NCBI GenBank assembly: GCA_003255025.1
Contig: QANY01013200.1
Coordinates: 310,001 to 374,000, forward strand
Reading direction: 5' to 3'
Source of the DNA: Datisca glomerata
Taxonomy: Eukaryota; Streptophyta; Magnoliopsida; Cucurbitales; Datiscaceae
DNA length: 64,000 nucleotides
The notes below the pieces were generated by a model. The model worked only from the letters and a program-made list of their open reading frames with translations. It was not told the origin of the DNA and did no database searches. Position numbers and translations under genes: made by a program. Of the stretch, positions 46,110 to 57,576 are shown one piece after another. How positions within the stretch are numbered: position 1 is the stretch's first letter; each line of letters starts with the position of its first letter.

Positions 46110-48021
46110 TATGAACATCAACAAGAGTTGGATTAAAAATCCGGATAGATTGTCTAAGGAGTATCTTGACGGTATCGAATCTTTTATCAATGTGGCTAGT
46201 AATCACCTCAATAGAGAAGGGAAAACTCGTTGTCCATGTAGAAATTGTCTTTAACAAAAAAAATTGTCCTTAAGGGAAGTTGAAATTCATTTGTACACAC
46301 GTGGAATGTCATGGACCCATCAAATTGGGTATCCTGTGGTGAAGAGATACTTGTTAATCCACATTTCCATCATACCCCAATGTAGGTGTTGAGTTGGAAA
46401 GTGATGTTGAACAAGGTGACCGCGAGACAGTAGAAATGTTAAACGATATGGGTGGTTATTATGGGATGGACTCGACCGAGCAAGAAAATAGAGATGATGA
46501 AACTAATCAAACAAACATGCATCAAGAGACAACAAGAAGGTTTGATGATTTGTTTAGTGAAGCTAAACAAGAGTTTTATCCTGGTTCGAATTTAATGATC
46601 CTGAGGAGGCACGAAACCATCCGTACGACGAGATAGATGAAGAAGACTGGCAATGGTTATGTGATCTTTGGGCTATACGCCAAAATTTAAGGTAATTTAA
46701 TGATTATCTAGTAGTCTGGAATTTATTAACGTGTAATGTTTTGTAGCAAATATCGCTAACAAATTCAAAGAATAGAGAGAAGCTGCCATATAATCATAAA
46801 AAGGGCTCTAAACCTTTTATTCGGTGTCGGGAGAAAAAAAGGTTAAACTAAGTTGATTGTATTTATTTAATAATGTTTGTAATATTACTATTATATTTAT
46901 GTTCATTTTGTTTAAATAGAGACGTCAAACTGGGGAAATGCCAACTCAAATTGAGTTATTCTGTGACACACATATCTCAAAGATGTCTAAGGAGCTCAAT
47001 CTCGCTATGTAAGTAATATTTGATAGCCATTTCTATTTATGTAATGTTTTTAAAGGACATGCAACTATTTCTGTTTATGTAATCTCGCTATGTAAGTAAT
47101 AGTTGAACTGGTTATCTGTAGCTCTGATTCCTCCTACGTGCTTTATGTTATTATCATAATGTTGTATTTTTTGTTTGGATGAACTATATTTCTGCTATTT
47201 TATCAATGATTCTTGTGGGTACATAATTCACTATATTTCTGCTATTTTTTTGGATTAACTATTTTCTCTTTGATGCGATGCCTTACACAGGAATGAAGGC
47301 TTAGTTCTGTTCTCCGTTTTGTCTTGCTTCTCTTTTAACTAGTCATTACATTCAACAAGTGTCTTTGTGAATCCTATAAAAAACTGTTGTATCACCCTGG
47401 AGAATCTTGTTAGAAAATGTTGGAATCAATGATAAGATCTCAGAGTATAAGCAGGTCTTTGTGAATCCTGTTATTTTTTCCAATCTGGGTTTTGTTTGAG
47501 TCACGATGGGTTGGAGATACAAAGCTGGTTTATTCCATATATATAGCTACTGTTTTTAATATATGGGTCACCTCTGCAGAATCTGTTTATTGGTTATTTC
47601 AGGGTGTTCGAAATCTCTTTTGGGGCTAAATCTTAGGAAATTATCATGTAGTATATATACTTTTGTTTCGACATTTTGGTTTTGAAATTTTTTTCTAATG
47701 TTTATTATATTATTCTTTTGATATTGAATTGATGTGTGTACAAAATGTTTGTTGAATTTGTTTTAATTTTGTTCTGGTTAATTGTTTGGTTTGAGGTTAC
47801 TTTTGCTAAGGATTGCCTTGGGGGTTCCTTAATGGGGTGTGAAAAGCAAATTTTACTGACTTAAGAATTTTTAGGAGCATATGTTGGAACTACATAATGC
47901 GTCGTTGAAGAGAGCCCCGGGATGTACTGATGCTAAGATTTTTGAAGAGGTTTTGGGAAGATGGCCTGGGTATACTCGTCGTCCTGGTCGTGGAGGCCAA
48001 AACCTCAAGATGAAATTTTAA
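46110..48021 (+). pseudogene. Chimeric CACTA gene: TNP2 N-terminus joined to Transposase_24 C-terminus
   Basis: Starts at ATG 46110. The first part reads MNINKSWIKNPDRLSKEYLD, FINVASNHL and CPCRNC, the Transpos_assoc N-terminal domain of TNP2. 46394-46590 (MLNDMGGYYGM, TTRRFDDLFSEAKQEFYPGS) is TNP2 sequence just before the catalytic domain. After that the frame reads PEEARNHPYDEIDEEDWQWL, a Transposase_24 block. Further exons follow: about 46743-46850 (KLPYNHKKGSKPFI), 46919-47008 (RRQTGEMPTQIELFCDTH) and 47877-48021 (LGRWPGYTRRPGRGGQNL), with donor/acceptor-like borders (gtaatt at 46690, gtaagt at 47009). The TNP2 catalytic core and DUF4218 are gone. An in-frame stop near 46252 breaks the first exon. 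This is a non-autonomous deletion derivative. Confidence 0.8.
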
Positions 48022-48111
48022 TGTCAATCAAGATGACTATATAAAGGCCACAGAGAGTAAACTTAATGTCACCAAGAACGAATTAGAGGTCACTGAGTGA
48101 ACTAGAGACGA

Positions 48112-48190
48112 CAAAGAATAGTAAAGATCGAATTAGAACTAGAGACCACCAAGAATAGTAAAGATCGAATTAGAGACCACCAAGAACAGT
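48112..48190. repeat. Short tandem repeat at the end of the CACTA second gene
   Basis: aagaatagtaaagatcgaat with following gagaccacc is repeated with a period of about 38 bp. It would encode a charged, coiled-coil-like tail. Confidence 0.7.
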
Positions 48191-48956
48191 TTACAGGCTA
48201 CTCACTCAGAGTAGATTAGTCGCTATAAATAATAAATTAAGTATATTTTTATGATCAATAGGTTATAAAATTTCTTATGATATATAAGATTATGAATGTA
48301 AACTAGAATATTTTGATCCTTCAACTTATGTTTTGTGACGTAAACTTTAAATATTATCTTTTGTAATGCTTATTTTAATAGTTATATATAATGGAATTGA
48401 ATTTTATTTTAGTAGTAATGATTTATTTAATTATTTATTTAGAATATCATCAATTGTTGATGAAATTATTAGGTGCGGAAGTAATTTACGGGGAAAGACT
48501 TCTAATGGTGTATTTGTAAGATTTTTAGCGATGAAACGACAAATTTAAGTGTCGTCATAAACCTTTTAACGACGCATATAAAATCATTGCCAAACAATTT
48601 ATCGACGATTTCATTTTATCGATAAAATGTATTTTTGGTGAACTAAATCATCGTTGGTACAACTAATTAGCGACGATTTTACTTTCATCGAGCAAACTAT
48701 TATCGATGATTCTACAGTCGTCGATAAAAGTCATTGCTGACAATGCTTGTCGGAAAAACTAATTAGCAACGCTCTAACATCGTCGATACACGGTTTTGTC
48801 GACTAATATTAAAAGTCGTCTGTAAAAGGTATTACCGAGGCATTTTTACCGATGACCTTTTAGCGACAAAAAAATCGTCGCCAAAACCATTTCTCGACAA
48901 TTTTTGGACTTTTAGCAATGAAAACTTTCATGCTAATAATGAAATTTCTTGTAATG

Positions 48957-49300
48957 CTAGAGTCTTCAAGAACTTCCTAAGTCATACAACCTCTTTTATA
49001 GCTTCATAACCTGCCACACATTCCAACTTTCATGGTAGAATCAGCAATGTAAGATTGCTTCATACTTCTCCATATAACTGTTCCAACGTTCAGGATGAAC
49101 ACTGATCCTGAAGTGGACCTCCTAAAGTTATTGTCTACATGAAAATCGGAACCAGTATATCCCATCATATTCAGGTCACTACGTGAATGCACAAGCATGT
49201 GGTTCCTATTTCTCATCAGATACTTAAGGATATGCTTGATGACATTCCAATACTCGATTCCTGGATTAGATTGGAAACGACTCACTACGCTCACGAATTA
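48957..49300 (-). pseudogene. Copia RNase H N-terminal remnant (proximal to CACTA insertion)
   Basis: Minus strand. Reads SVVSRFQSNPGIEYWNVIKH, then DFHVDNNFRRSTSGSVF and SYIADSTMKVGM, the typical copia RNase H region. The conserved ADSTxEAEY has lost its Glu residues. It is cut at 48957 by the CACTA element. Confidence 0.88.
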
Positions 49301-49499
49301 GAAAATACATGGCCTAGTGTAAAGTATTGTATACATTCGATTTCTTATGGCTGAGGCATAGGAAATCTTTATTATGTTTTTCTCTTTTTGAAGAGCTTTG
49401 GGAGACGACTTCTTGGAAAGGCTAACTCCATGTCTAAAATGAAAAAATCCTTTCTTTGAGTTTTTCATACTGAAACGATCCAACACCTTATCAATATAA

Positions 49500-49945
49500 G
49501 ATGTTTAAGATAGTACCAGTTATATGTTCTTCCTATATCGAAATATCTGAATATCTAAGAAAAATGTAGCTTGTCCAAGATCATTCATATCAAATTGTTT
49601 TGCAAGCCAAATCTTGACATCAGATAATTTTCCTACATCATTCTCAATTAGTAGTATATCTTCTACGTACAAGACTAGAAAAATCACATTCCCTTCGTGT
49701 ATCAGCTTATACACACAGGGATTATCCCCTAACGGTTCAAAACCATAGTTTTAACAGTTTCGTTGAATCTCATATTTCACGATCATGACGCTTGCTTAAG
49801 TCCATAAATGGACTTCTGAGTTCGTAAACTTTGCCCTCTTGGCATTTCTCCATGAACATGTTTAGTTGAGCCATATAAATGCGCTCATCAAGATTGCCAT
49901 TCAGAAAAGCAGTCTTGACGTCCATTTTCCAGAAACATGTGTGCA
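49500..49945 (-). pseudogene. Copia reverse transcriptase C-terminal remnant
   Basis: Minus strand. 49930-49800 reads VKTAFLNGNLDERIYMAQLN. 49714-49520 reads VIFLVLYVEDILLIEND with YVED in place of the catalytic YVDD, then DMNDLGQATFFLDIQIF. A frameshift lies near 49740-49790. The N-terminal RT part and integrase are deleted. Confidence 0.87.
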
Positions 49946-49999
49946 ACCGTAATTAAGTATTCATTTCTAAAAATATCAATGAATTTAAGATCAAATCAG

Positions 50000-51142
50000 T
50001 AATCAATTAATGCACCAATAGAAATAATATTCTTCCAAAAAATTGGGATATAATAAACATCATGTAAAATAATAAAATGTTTCTCAAAACATAATATAAA
50101 AGTTACCACAGATAGGCCGATACTAGTGCTCATTACCCCAGCGGAAGTTGTACTCGCCCTCGTCAAGTCTTCTAACTTCCCTGAATCCCTGCAGGGAGCA
50201 ACAGATATATACAGTAGTTGCAGAGTCTACAATCCAAGGAAAAGTAGAGTCAGCTACATAACAGGCCTCAGTAACCATTACTATACCTTTATATCCCAAC
50301 CCTTTGAGATACTCTGGGCAGTTGCATTTCCAATGACCAACAGCTTTACAGTGATGATACTTGTCTTTCGACTTGTCTACATCTGCGGTGCTCTTACCTT
50401 TGTTAGCCCTCAACTTCGACGTCTTTTCTTTCCTTGGACCTTTTCTTTGTTTCTTCTTAGAGTCAGAGGTGGAATGCTTTCTTTCAGTAAAATTAGCCTC
50501 TCCAGACTTCCGCTTGCCCTTCAAAAATAGAGTCTTAGTAGCTTGCAACTCCTTCATGAGCTTAGAAGTGAGTATCCCAGCTTATTCATCGAATAATTAA
50601 GCTTGAAGTTCTCAAAAGTACTAGGCAAAGTTTCTAGGATCATGTCCACCTGAGTCTCACCATGAACCTCAACACTCATGATCTCCATCTCATTCAGATA
50701 ACTTATGATCTCCATCTCATTCAGATAACTTATGATCAACATCATATGTTCTCTGGTGGGGGTTCCAGGTTCCATCCTACAATTCATGAAGTTGCGTATA
50801 ACTGTCTGTCTTGCTTGAATGACCCTAATCTTCAAACATTTTGATGATGTTCAACATCATATCAGCGGCAGTCTCAAAGTTTTGATGCTGTTGTGGCAAC
50901 ACATTGCTCATAGATGCCAAGATGTAACATTTGGCGATCTCATCAGAACGCAGCCAAGAAGCATAAGCATCATTTTCCTATTGAGTCAATTCAGCAATAG
51001 GCTTAAGGGGATAAGGGGTAGTAAGCACGAACTTGTACTTTTCTATCGTCAGCATGATATCAAGATTTCATTTTCAATCCGCATAATTTTCACCAGTAAA
51101 TTTGTTCGCGTTAAGAATAGTTGAGAGAGGGGAAAACGACAT
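50000..51142 (-). pseudogene. Copia gag and protease start
   Basis: Minus strand. ATG at 51142 begins MSFSPLSTILNANKFTGENY, a standard copia gag start, followed by stops. 50835-50554 carries gag core sequence including a 9-residue duplication (IISYLNEME twice). 50557-50123 contains a zinc knuckle with CKAVGHWKCNCPEY, whose first Cys is replaced by His, and then the protease start PWIVDSATTVYICC, where the family has WxxDSGAT. The two frames overlap by four bases, a frameshift at 50555. Coding sequence then jumps to RT near 49945. Confidence 0.85.
50680..50733. repeat. 27-bp perfect tandem duplication in copia gag
   Basis: gatctccatctcattcagat plus 7 bases (50680-50706) is repeated exactly at 50707-50733. 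It keeps the reading frame and doubles nine residues. Confidence 0.95.
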
Positions 51143-51955
51143 GATTACTGAAAAGAATAAATATAGCTGTGCAAATAAATGTTCAATCATTTAGGAATGT
51201 ATGATGCATGATGCAACTACTTAAATACTTAAATATCCATAAAAAATATTTCCTCCATGATGTTACGATAAAAAAATGATAGCTTGTCTCATCGAATGAT
51301 GAAGTCCAAACTATCTCCTACCGCATCAAGACTGTTCTCATTTGGTTAACGCTCAAATATCTCTACATCTATCTTAACCAATTGCTAATGGTTTTGGTCA
51401 CCTTGACCCCATTGACTAGCTCCTAAGTGGGGATTTCAATGTGCTTCAGTCTAAGTGTTTAACCAATGCATCGACTCATAAAAGTTGCTATGTACTAACA
51501 GTCAGTCTACAGGACGGCCCCGCCCCACCACTTCTTTTTGAAGTCTTAGCTTCTCAAGCAACTCGATGACTTAAAGTGACATGACTCTAAAGTTTCTCCC
51601 ATTGAAGAGAGGACCGCTATGGACGATTCTAAACCATTTCTCATGACATGATCAAGTTCGCGTTGGAGACCTTGGAAAAGTTTAAACGTAAACGACCCTC
51701 CAAGTTAGTTTTTCAAAAAAAAAATTTGGATTTTTTGTTGTTTTTCAAAACATAACTTTTATGAATTTATAAATCCTTTATTTAATTTTAAATCTCAATT
51801 TAAAATCACAAACCCTAATTATTATCGTGAAACATCACACAGTTTCCTAAACCCTAATTATTATCGCCTAGGGTTCACAAACCCTAGTCACCATGCAGAG
51901 CATGGGAGCGGACATCGGTGGCGAAGGGCACCAGAATAGTACCGTGGCCGTTGTA

Positions 51956-52026
51956 ACAGTAATTCCGCGCGAACAGTAATTCTGGCACGAACAGTAATTC
52001 CGGTGGGAACAGTAATTCTCGCGTGA
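51956..52026. repeat. Four-copy 17-18-bp minisatellite in copia leader
   Basis: acagtaattc occurs at 51956, 51973, 51991 and 52009, each followed by 7-8 variable GC-rich bases. It lies in the untranslated leader between primer binding site and gag. Confidence 0.9.
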
Positions 52027-52080
52027 ACATTATCATAGTCGACCGATCGAATGAATTCAGAACCTAAGGATACCAAGAAG

Positions 52081-53152
52081 TGTATAACTATCATGTCGAT
52101 AGTACTTCACCTTATTATACATGGTACTATATTGTGGAGGGACATTACATAATAAATAATAGGTCAAAGATAATTACATCGAGTATACACTTAGAGTTCA
52201 ATTATGACTTTATGGTGAAAATACTCGTAATTAATAATAATAAATTTGATTATGAATTTAATCTATAAAGTTTATTAATTATGTAGCCAAACGTATTTTA
52301 TATTTATGATCTTCTTACTAACCTCAAATTTTAGTTACGTTATTACTAGACTTGTTTAATAAGCAATTGACCTCACGTGAATACTCTATAATCAACTTAG
52401 TGATTTAAAGAACTCGCCCAATTTTAGTTTTTAAAAAGTCAAAGAATAATTAAAATTAATTAATTTAATTTTAATTAAATTTAAAATAAAATAAATTATA
52501 TTATGGTTTAGAAATTTAACTCCCAACCGTTACTTTGCCATGACTTACATATAATTGTAAGCCATGGCTATGAAAGTGCATGTTCTTAATATATAAAAAT
52601 ATGGCTTTCCTTCTAGTTTTCACGTTTTCAACGAGAACAACAATTTATTTGAACAAGAAGATAACCAAAACAAAAAAAAGTAATGACTTTTGGTTTGATT
52701 TTGTTCGAGGCATACTTTCTTGTGTTTTTTGTTGATGGTTCGATTAATATTAAGAAAGATTATGAGTTTTCGATTTTCACGCTTCAAAATCATATTTTTT
52801 CTAATCCATATGAATAGTTGTTTTTTTATTTTTGTAAGACCTAATATTTTTGGCTACGTTGATTATTTCAAAAGTTAAAAGTTGTGATTGATAAAGAAGG
52901 TTAAAAAGTAAAGGAAATGTGCAGGGTGTAATTCTTTGCTTTGCAACACCTTTAATTGGTCATGTGACGATGGCAATGCTTCGTTTTCCATATGACCTTC
53001 AACCAATTTTTTGTTCAACATAATTCTCGTGAGTAAATGTTCCAGTGCAAACTTAACTAATCCGATATTACTTGAATCTTGACTTTTATTGCTGTCATGA
53101 ATTTTTAGGCTAACATGATAAAATTAAGTGGTAGTCCTACGATGCCGTGTTA
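52081..53152. other. AT-rich stretch right of the copia leader; possible diverged 5' LTR
   Basis: The degraded primer binding site (minus-strand ttggtatcctta at about 52080-52067) is followed at 52081 by TGTATAACTATC, which could be the edge of a 5' LTR. It does not resemble the 3' LTR at 41939-43862. No right end was found. No gene is recognised to 53152. Confidence 0.35.
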
Positions 53153-53250
53153 TTTTCCTAGTATTGATTATAGAAAACTTTGACTCTTGGATTGTCATAG
53201 ATGAACCTGGCTCACAAATGTCCCATCATATTTTTTTATTTTTTTTGATG

Positions 53251-53290
53251 GTTTAATGAAATATTGAGGGGTTTAATGAAATATTGAGGA
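53251..53290. repeat. 20-bp tandem duplication in foldback arm
   Basis: gtttaatgaaatattgaggg at 53251-53270 is repeated at 53271-53290 with a single change at the end. Confidence 0.9.
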
Positions 53291-54156
53291 GTTAAAGATG
53301 ATGTTGAATATTTTTATACAATATTTTGATTTTAACAAAAGTATTGAGAGTTCAACAAAATAAATGTGTTTGAAGTTAAAAATGTTGAAAATATAGTGAG
53401 ACTACTTGAGTTTCAACAAAAAATTTGAGCTGTTCAATAAAATTGTTGATATGTTCAATAGAAGTGTTGGAGGGCTAACGGAATATTACTAATATGATAG
53501 TACTACTTGAGGTTCAATAAATGTGTTAAGATTTCAATAAAAATATAGTGGTGTTTAACAAACGATTCGAGGATTCAACAAACTATTGAGCTTCCAAAGT
53601 TTTAACAATCTATTGAACTCCTAACAAATTTATAGAATCATTCAAAACTTTTGTTAAACCCTCAACATTTTTTTGAAATCGAAGTTTTCTGGTCATATTT
53701 CAACATTATCTTCAACTCCCAACATATTTGTTGAACCATTCAACACTTTTCTTAAACCACTCAATACTTTTGTTGAAACCTAAGTAGTGCTACAATATTT
53801 GTAACACTATATTTGTTAAACATTCTCAACACTTTTTAAATTCTCAAATACTTTTTTGTTAAACTAATTATTCATACAATATTTGCAACACCTTGTTGGT
53901 TCCTCCAACACATTTCTTGAGCCCCGCATTACTTTTATTTGACTCCCAATATTTTTGTTTATCCTCAAGTATTTTGACAATATTTCAACATTATGTTGAA
54001 ACCTTAAAACATTTGTTCAACTCTTCAACACTTTTGTTAAATATCAAGTAGTCATATCATATTTGCAACACTTTGTTGCACCCCCAAAAGTTTGTTGAAT
54101 TCATCAATACTTTTGTTGAACACCTCAACATTCTTGTTGAACCCTTGTAATCTGAC

Positions 54157-56790
54157 TAGGGTGTAAGTAAAATTGAGAAAACCAAGCAGACCGCCTGAAC
54201 CGGACCGAACTGATGCGGTTCGGCCGGATTTTACACCTCTGTCGTTCAGTTCAATTGTATAAGTTAAAAAATAAGCTTGGTTCAGTTCAGTGTGCGGTTT
54301 TTGTGAAAAAAATCGCACCGCAACAAACCGAACAGAATCGCGCGTGCGTGCGCACACACACACACCTCTATAATTTTCCCTAATTTCCCATTCTCCTCAA
54401 TCCTCACACTCACACTCTCGCTCTCTCGCAGACCTAACCTAACCCCCTCCACCCTCGAAGGAAAGCTCGAGTCGAGAGACAAGAGAGGCGACTACTCTCG
54501 ACGACGAAGGAATGGAACCTACTATGCTCGTGTGATGAAGGAGTGCCACCTGTTTTCTTGGCTGCTCGATGTCGAAGGGGAGATCTATTTGCTCGATTTC
54601 TCGACGATGAAAGAGAGGTCTATTTACTCGACTGCTCACCAATAAATGGGAGATCTAGTTTGTTTCTTAGCAGATGTTTGATTTTTAAATGAATGCATTT
54701 TAATTTAAAGTTAGTACATCTGGACAATGTGAGTGTTTTGTTCGTTTGATTTTTTTCCTTATGTAATAACTAATTCTCACATTATTCTTCATATAAAAAA
54801 ATTCACTTTACTTTGATTTTAATCAATCTTGCTTTAAAAATGGCTTTGATGTATTGTTGGGTAGTTTAGGTTGGAAGTATGTTGCAGAAGTAATTTTACT
54901 ATGTATGAGATACTTGAAAGAAAGCAACGTATCAATGGTGATTTTTCTACCAATCTTATGTGATTGTGACTAACACCTGCTTATATATTGTATGAAACCT
55001 GAATACTTCTTGTATACACAATGAGAGATTACTAGTATTAATTTATGTTTTTGGCTTTTGGATTTGATTTGAATATGTTTTCAACTTGAGTATAATATTT
55101 CTTAGTCATTTGTATATATTTTAATCTGCCAATTCATGACTGTGTAGCTTTCCAAAAGAGTTCCTTTGGGTTCAGTATCGAGGAACTTACAAGGATTAGG
55201 AAATTAACTTGCGTCTGATTGTGCTTTCCATGATAGAAGGATACCTATACCTGTAAGTGTTCACTGTTACTGAGTTGAGGCAAAGCGTAGATTTTTTTTC
55301 AGTGCATATACTGAAAAATTATTAATTCACCAATGTATTCCCTAAATTACTTGATGTGTAAATCCCTTCATTATTGATGATTTGTGGCTAGATGTGCATA
55401 GAAAGATATTGACTTTTATGTGAGAGAGAGGAGTAGTGGAAGGGAGGGAAGGACGAAAGAAGGAACATATACTTGTGGCAAAAGATATTGACTTTTTTGT
55501 GATGGGGTGATCTTATATTTATGAATATGAACGTGTACTTGTGGCAAAAGCAGCTTTTTGCTGTAAGTTGTCTTCTTAATCTGTTTCTACAGAAATTATA
55601 TGATATAGCTAACGATTTTCCACAAAGTGGTGACGAAAGGTATAACTTGTAAAATCTTTCCATTTTCTAATTCGATCCAATCCATTCGTTCGTAGAGCTA
55701 TTTACTCGATCGCAGATATTTCTGGAAAACAGAGGGACAAATAGTCAATTTTGAAAGAACTTGCATTAGTATCTCAATTTCAATTCAAACATGGGTTTGA
55801 TTCACACTCCACCATGTTCTGAGAAATATTTACCATCCATATGTGTTTTCTTCTAATTTGATTACTCAATGATTTGCCTACTCCAATGCAAGTTTACGTC
55901 CACTAGACACTTCATATAGGTCAGTCTAAAATCTATATTTGTGTAAAGAAGTGGTGAGTAAATAACCCCTCTTAACTTTGATACATTCCATCCTTGAAAT
56001 TCACAGTTCCTAATATAAGGAGCAAGACACCTTGTCTAGGGCTGTTCTACTTCCTAGTTGCACAATTTAGCATCTTTGGTGGTATCAATGTTCACCCATT
56101 TTCATGATTTTGTTGATCTATTTTCTTGTTCTTTTTACTAAATTATAATTCAGTTTTCATATGAAGAAGTAAGAACCAAAGGTTTTTTTTTTCTTTTTTT
56201 TTCTTAAGTCAGAAATTTCAGTATGTTCTTTTCAAAACTGGATAAGACATATCTCATTTTATATTTTAGTTTTTATTATGTTAAATTTTAGTTGTGCTAT
56301 TAATCTTAATGTATATTTTTTGTTTGTTCTTTAGAGTTGGTGACTAAAGAGGAGTCCGTAATAGTGGAGGACGATGCTGAATAATACGACGGAGGAGCTA
56401 TTAATTAATTGCTTCACTTTACCATGTTTATGTTCATTTCATGTAATGTTTTTATTTATAATATTATGGTTGTGGCAAATTACATAAGTGTATTTTGGAC
56501 CTTCCGTATTAGTATTTTTAAGTGTTTTATGTGGTTTATTATAGGTACAAATGGTTTGGTAATTTTTTTCTCTTTTTTATATATTTTTTTCTGGTAGGAC
56601 AAAATCGTAAAACCGAACCGAACCGAACCGATTTTGGACGGTTTAGTCTGGTTCGATTTAAGCTGAACCACCGATTCGGTTTATGCTGAACCACCGGTTC
56701 GGTTCAGTTTTGATATTTGAACAATGATATTTGTGGTTCGGTTTCAAAAATACTCCTAAACCGAGCCGAAATGAACCGATTACACCCCTA
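54157..56790. mobile_element. hAT-like non-autonomous element (2.6 kb)
   Basis: The left end TAGGGTGTAA (54157) and right end TTACACCCCTA (56790) are inverted. Subterminal regions are full of gaaccg/cggttc words (54190-54330 and 56600-56780), the signature of a common plant hAT group. Flanking octamers aatctgac and aacttgac match at 6 of 8. The interior resembles a gene skeleton. It has a C/T-rich leader (54365-54450), AT-rich intron-like sequence, and a short acidic coding-like tail KEESVIVEDDAE with a stop at about 56382. No hAT transposase domain (BED finger or dimerisation) is recognised. Confidence 0.75.
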
Positions 56791-56903
56791 AACTTGACCA
56801 TCTTTTCGAACTTTGTTAAACCTCCTAACATATTTGATGTACCTCTTAGCATTTTTGTTCAACCTCCAATATTTTTTATGAATCTCATGTAGTTGTTCAA
56901 AAA

Positions 56904-56957
56904 TATTCAACATTTTCTTATGCACAAAAATATTCAACATTTTCTTATGCACAAAAA
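56904..56957. repeat. 27-bp tandem duplication in foldback right arm
   Basis: tattcaacattttcttatgc plus 7 bases is present twice in tandem (56904-56930 and 56931-56957). Confidence 0.92.
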
Positions 56958-57085
56958 TATGCTTTGTTGAACCTGTCAACATTCTGTTGAACTCTTAAAA
57001 AAGAAAAAAACATGATGGGACATTTGTGTCCTAGATTGCATCTATGGGCAATCTAAGCGCCATAATTTTCCATCGTTAGGGAAAA

Positions 57086-57576
57086 CCGGCGTGAACAAGT
57101 TTCTTATAATTAAGTAGTAGGTTTTTAAACTTAAAACGTTTTTCTATTTTACTTGGGTTGAAAGATGACATTTTCATTATATATTTCAGATATCTTTCCG
57201 TAGCAAGTTTTAATATTTCATTTGAATTAATTCTTGGAACAGTATTAGTACGTATTTACAATAATATAAACTGTATAATAGCATCAGAACTTAAGCAGCA
57301 ACATGACACATTAAATGCCTTTTCACACAATTTCCAGACACCTTACAGTTAAAACAAAAATTTACAGAAAACAAATAAAGTACAGATTTATAATGAGTTC
57401 TTCTCTTCACCTCACTAAAGAATGAAGATCACCAACAATGACGAATGCTAATTTGTTTCATATACCAATTCCCATTAGATAAAAACAAGTATGATATACG
57501 CTTGAGCCACAATCTTGGAAAAATTCTACTGCATGAAATCGCGCATTAGAAATTTGACCTATACGTCTGTCTCTGT
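57086..57576. other. 3' flank of the protease gene
   Basis: Includes the presumed 3' UTR of the minus-strand protease gene. No exact AATAAA signal is seen on the minus strand; near-matches exist, as is common in plants. Nothing else is recognised. Confidence 0.45.

Larger units (their letters stand above)
44143..48956 (+). mobile_element. CACTA transposon (4.8 kb) inserted in copia RNase H
   Basis: Termini are CACTACAAGAAATT (44143-44156) and its near-perfect complement aatttcttgtaatg (48943-48956), 13 of 14 matching. Flanking triplets are cca and cta, so the usual 3-bp duplication has one mismatch. Subterminal regions 44160-44700 and 48520-48940 are packed with tcgtcg/cgacga words in both orientations. 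A leader with splice-donor-like gtaagc at 44959 leads to a spliced plus-strand gene. The interrupted copia frame continues on both sides, confirming the borders. Confidence 0.9.
41939..52080 (-). mobile_element. Decayed Ty1/copia element split by a CACTA element
   Basis: Minus strand, right to left: degraded primer binding site (about 52080-52069), leader with minisatellite (51956-52026), gag (51142-50200), protease start (about 50180-50000), reverse transcriptase (49945-49500), RNase H (49300-48957, continuing at 44142-43880), and 3' LTR (43862-41939). Integrase and the first part of RT are deleted between protease and RT. The RNase H frame is resumed on the far side of the CACTA insertion at 44143-48956. 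I cannot find a 5' LTR matching the 3' LTR. Confidence 0.85.
53153..57085. mobile_element. Foldback element with long inverted arms, interrupted by hAT-like element
   Basis: The outer parts are inverted copies. Left cacaaatgtcccatcat (53213-53229) with upstream ggattgtcatagatg pairs with right atgatgggacatttgtg (57012-57028) with downstream catctatgggcaatct. Inside, the left arm (53240-53600) is rich in ttgaggggtttaa/ttcaacaaaa words, and the right arm (53620-54148 and 56799-57000) holds their complements (cctcaacatttttgttgaac). Without the insertion at 54157-56790 the element would be about 1.3 kb. The design fits a foldback or non-autonomous Mutator-like element. A 9-bp target duplication could not be confirmed. 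It contains no transposase. Confidence 0.7.

Noticed and set aside
53240..54148. Regularly spaced short words suggesting a CRISPR-like array
   Set aside because: Words are variable, spacing is irregular and halves are complementary; this is a plant foldback element.
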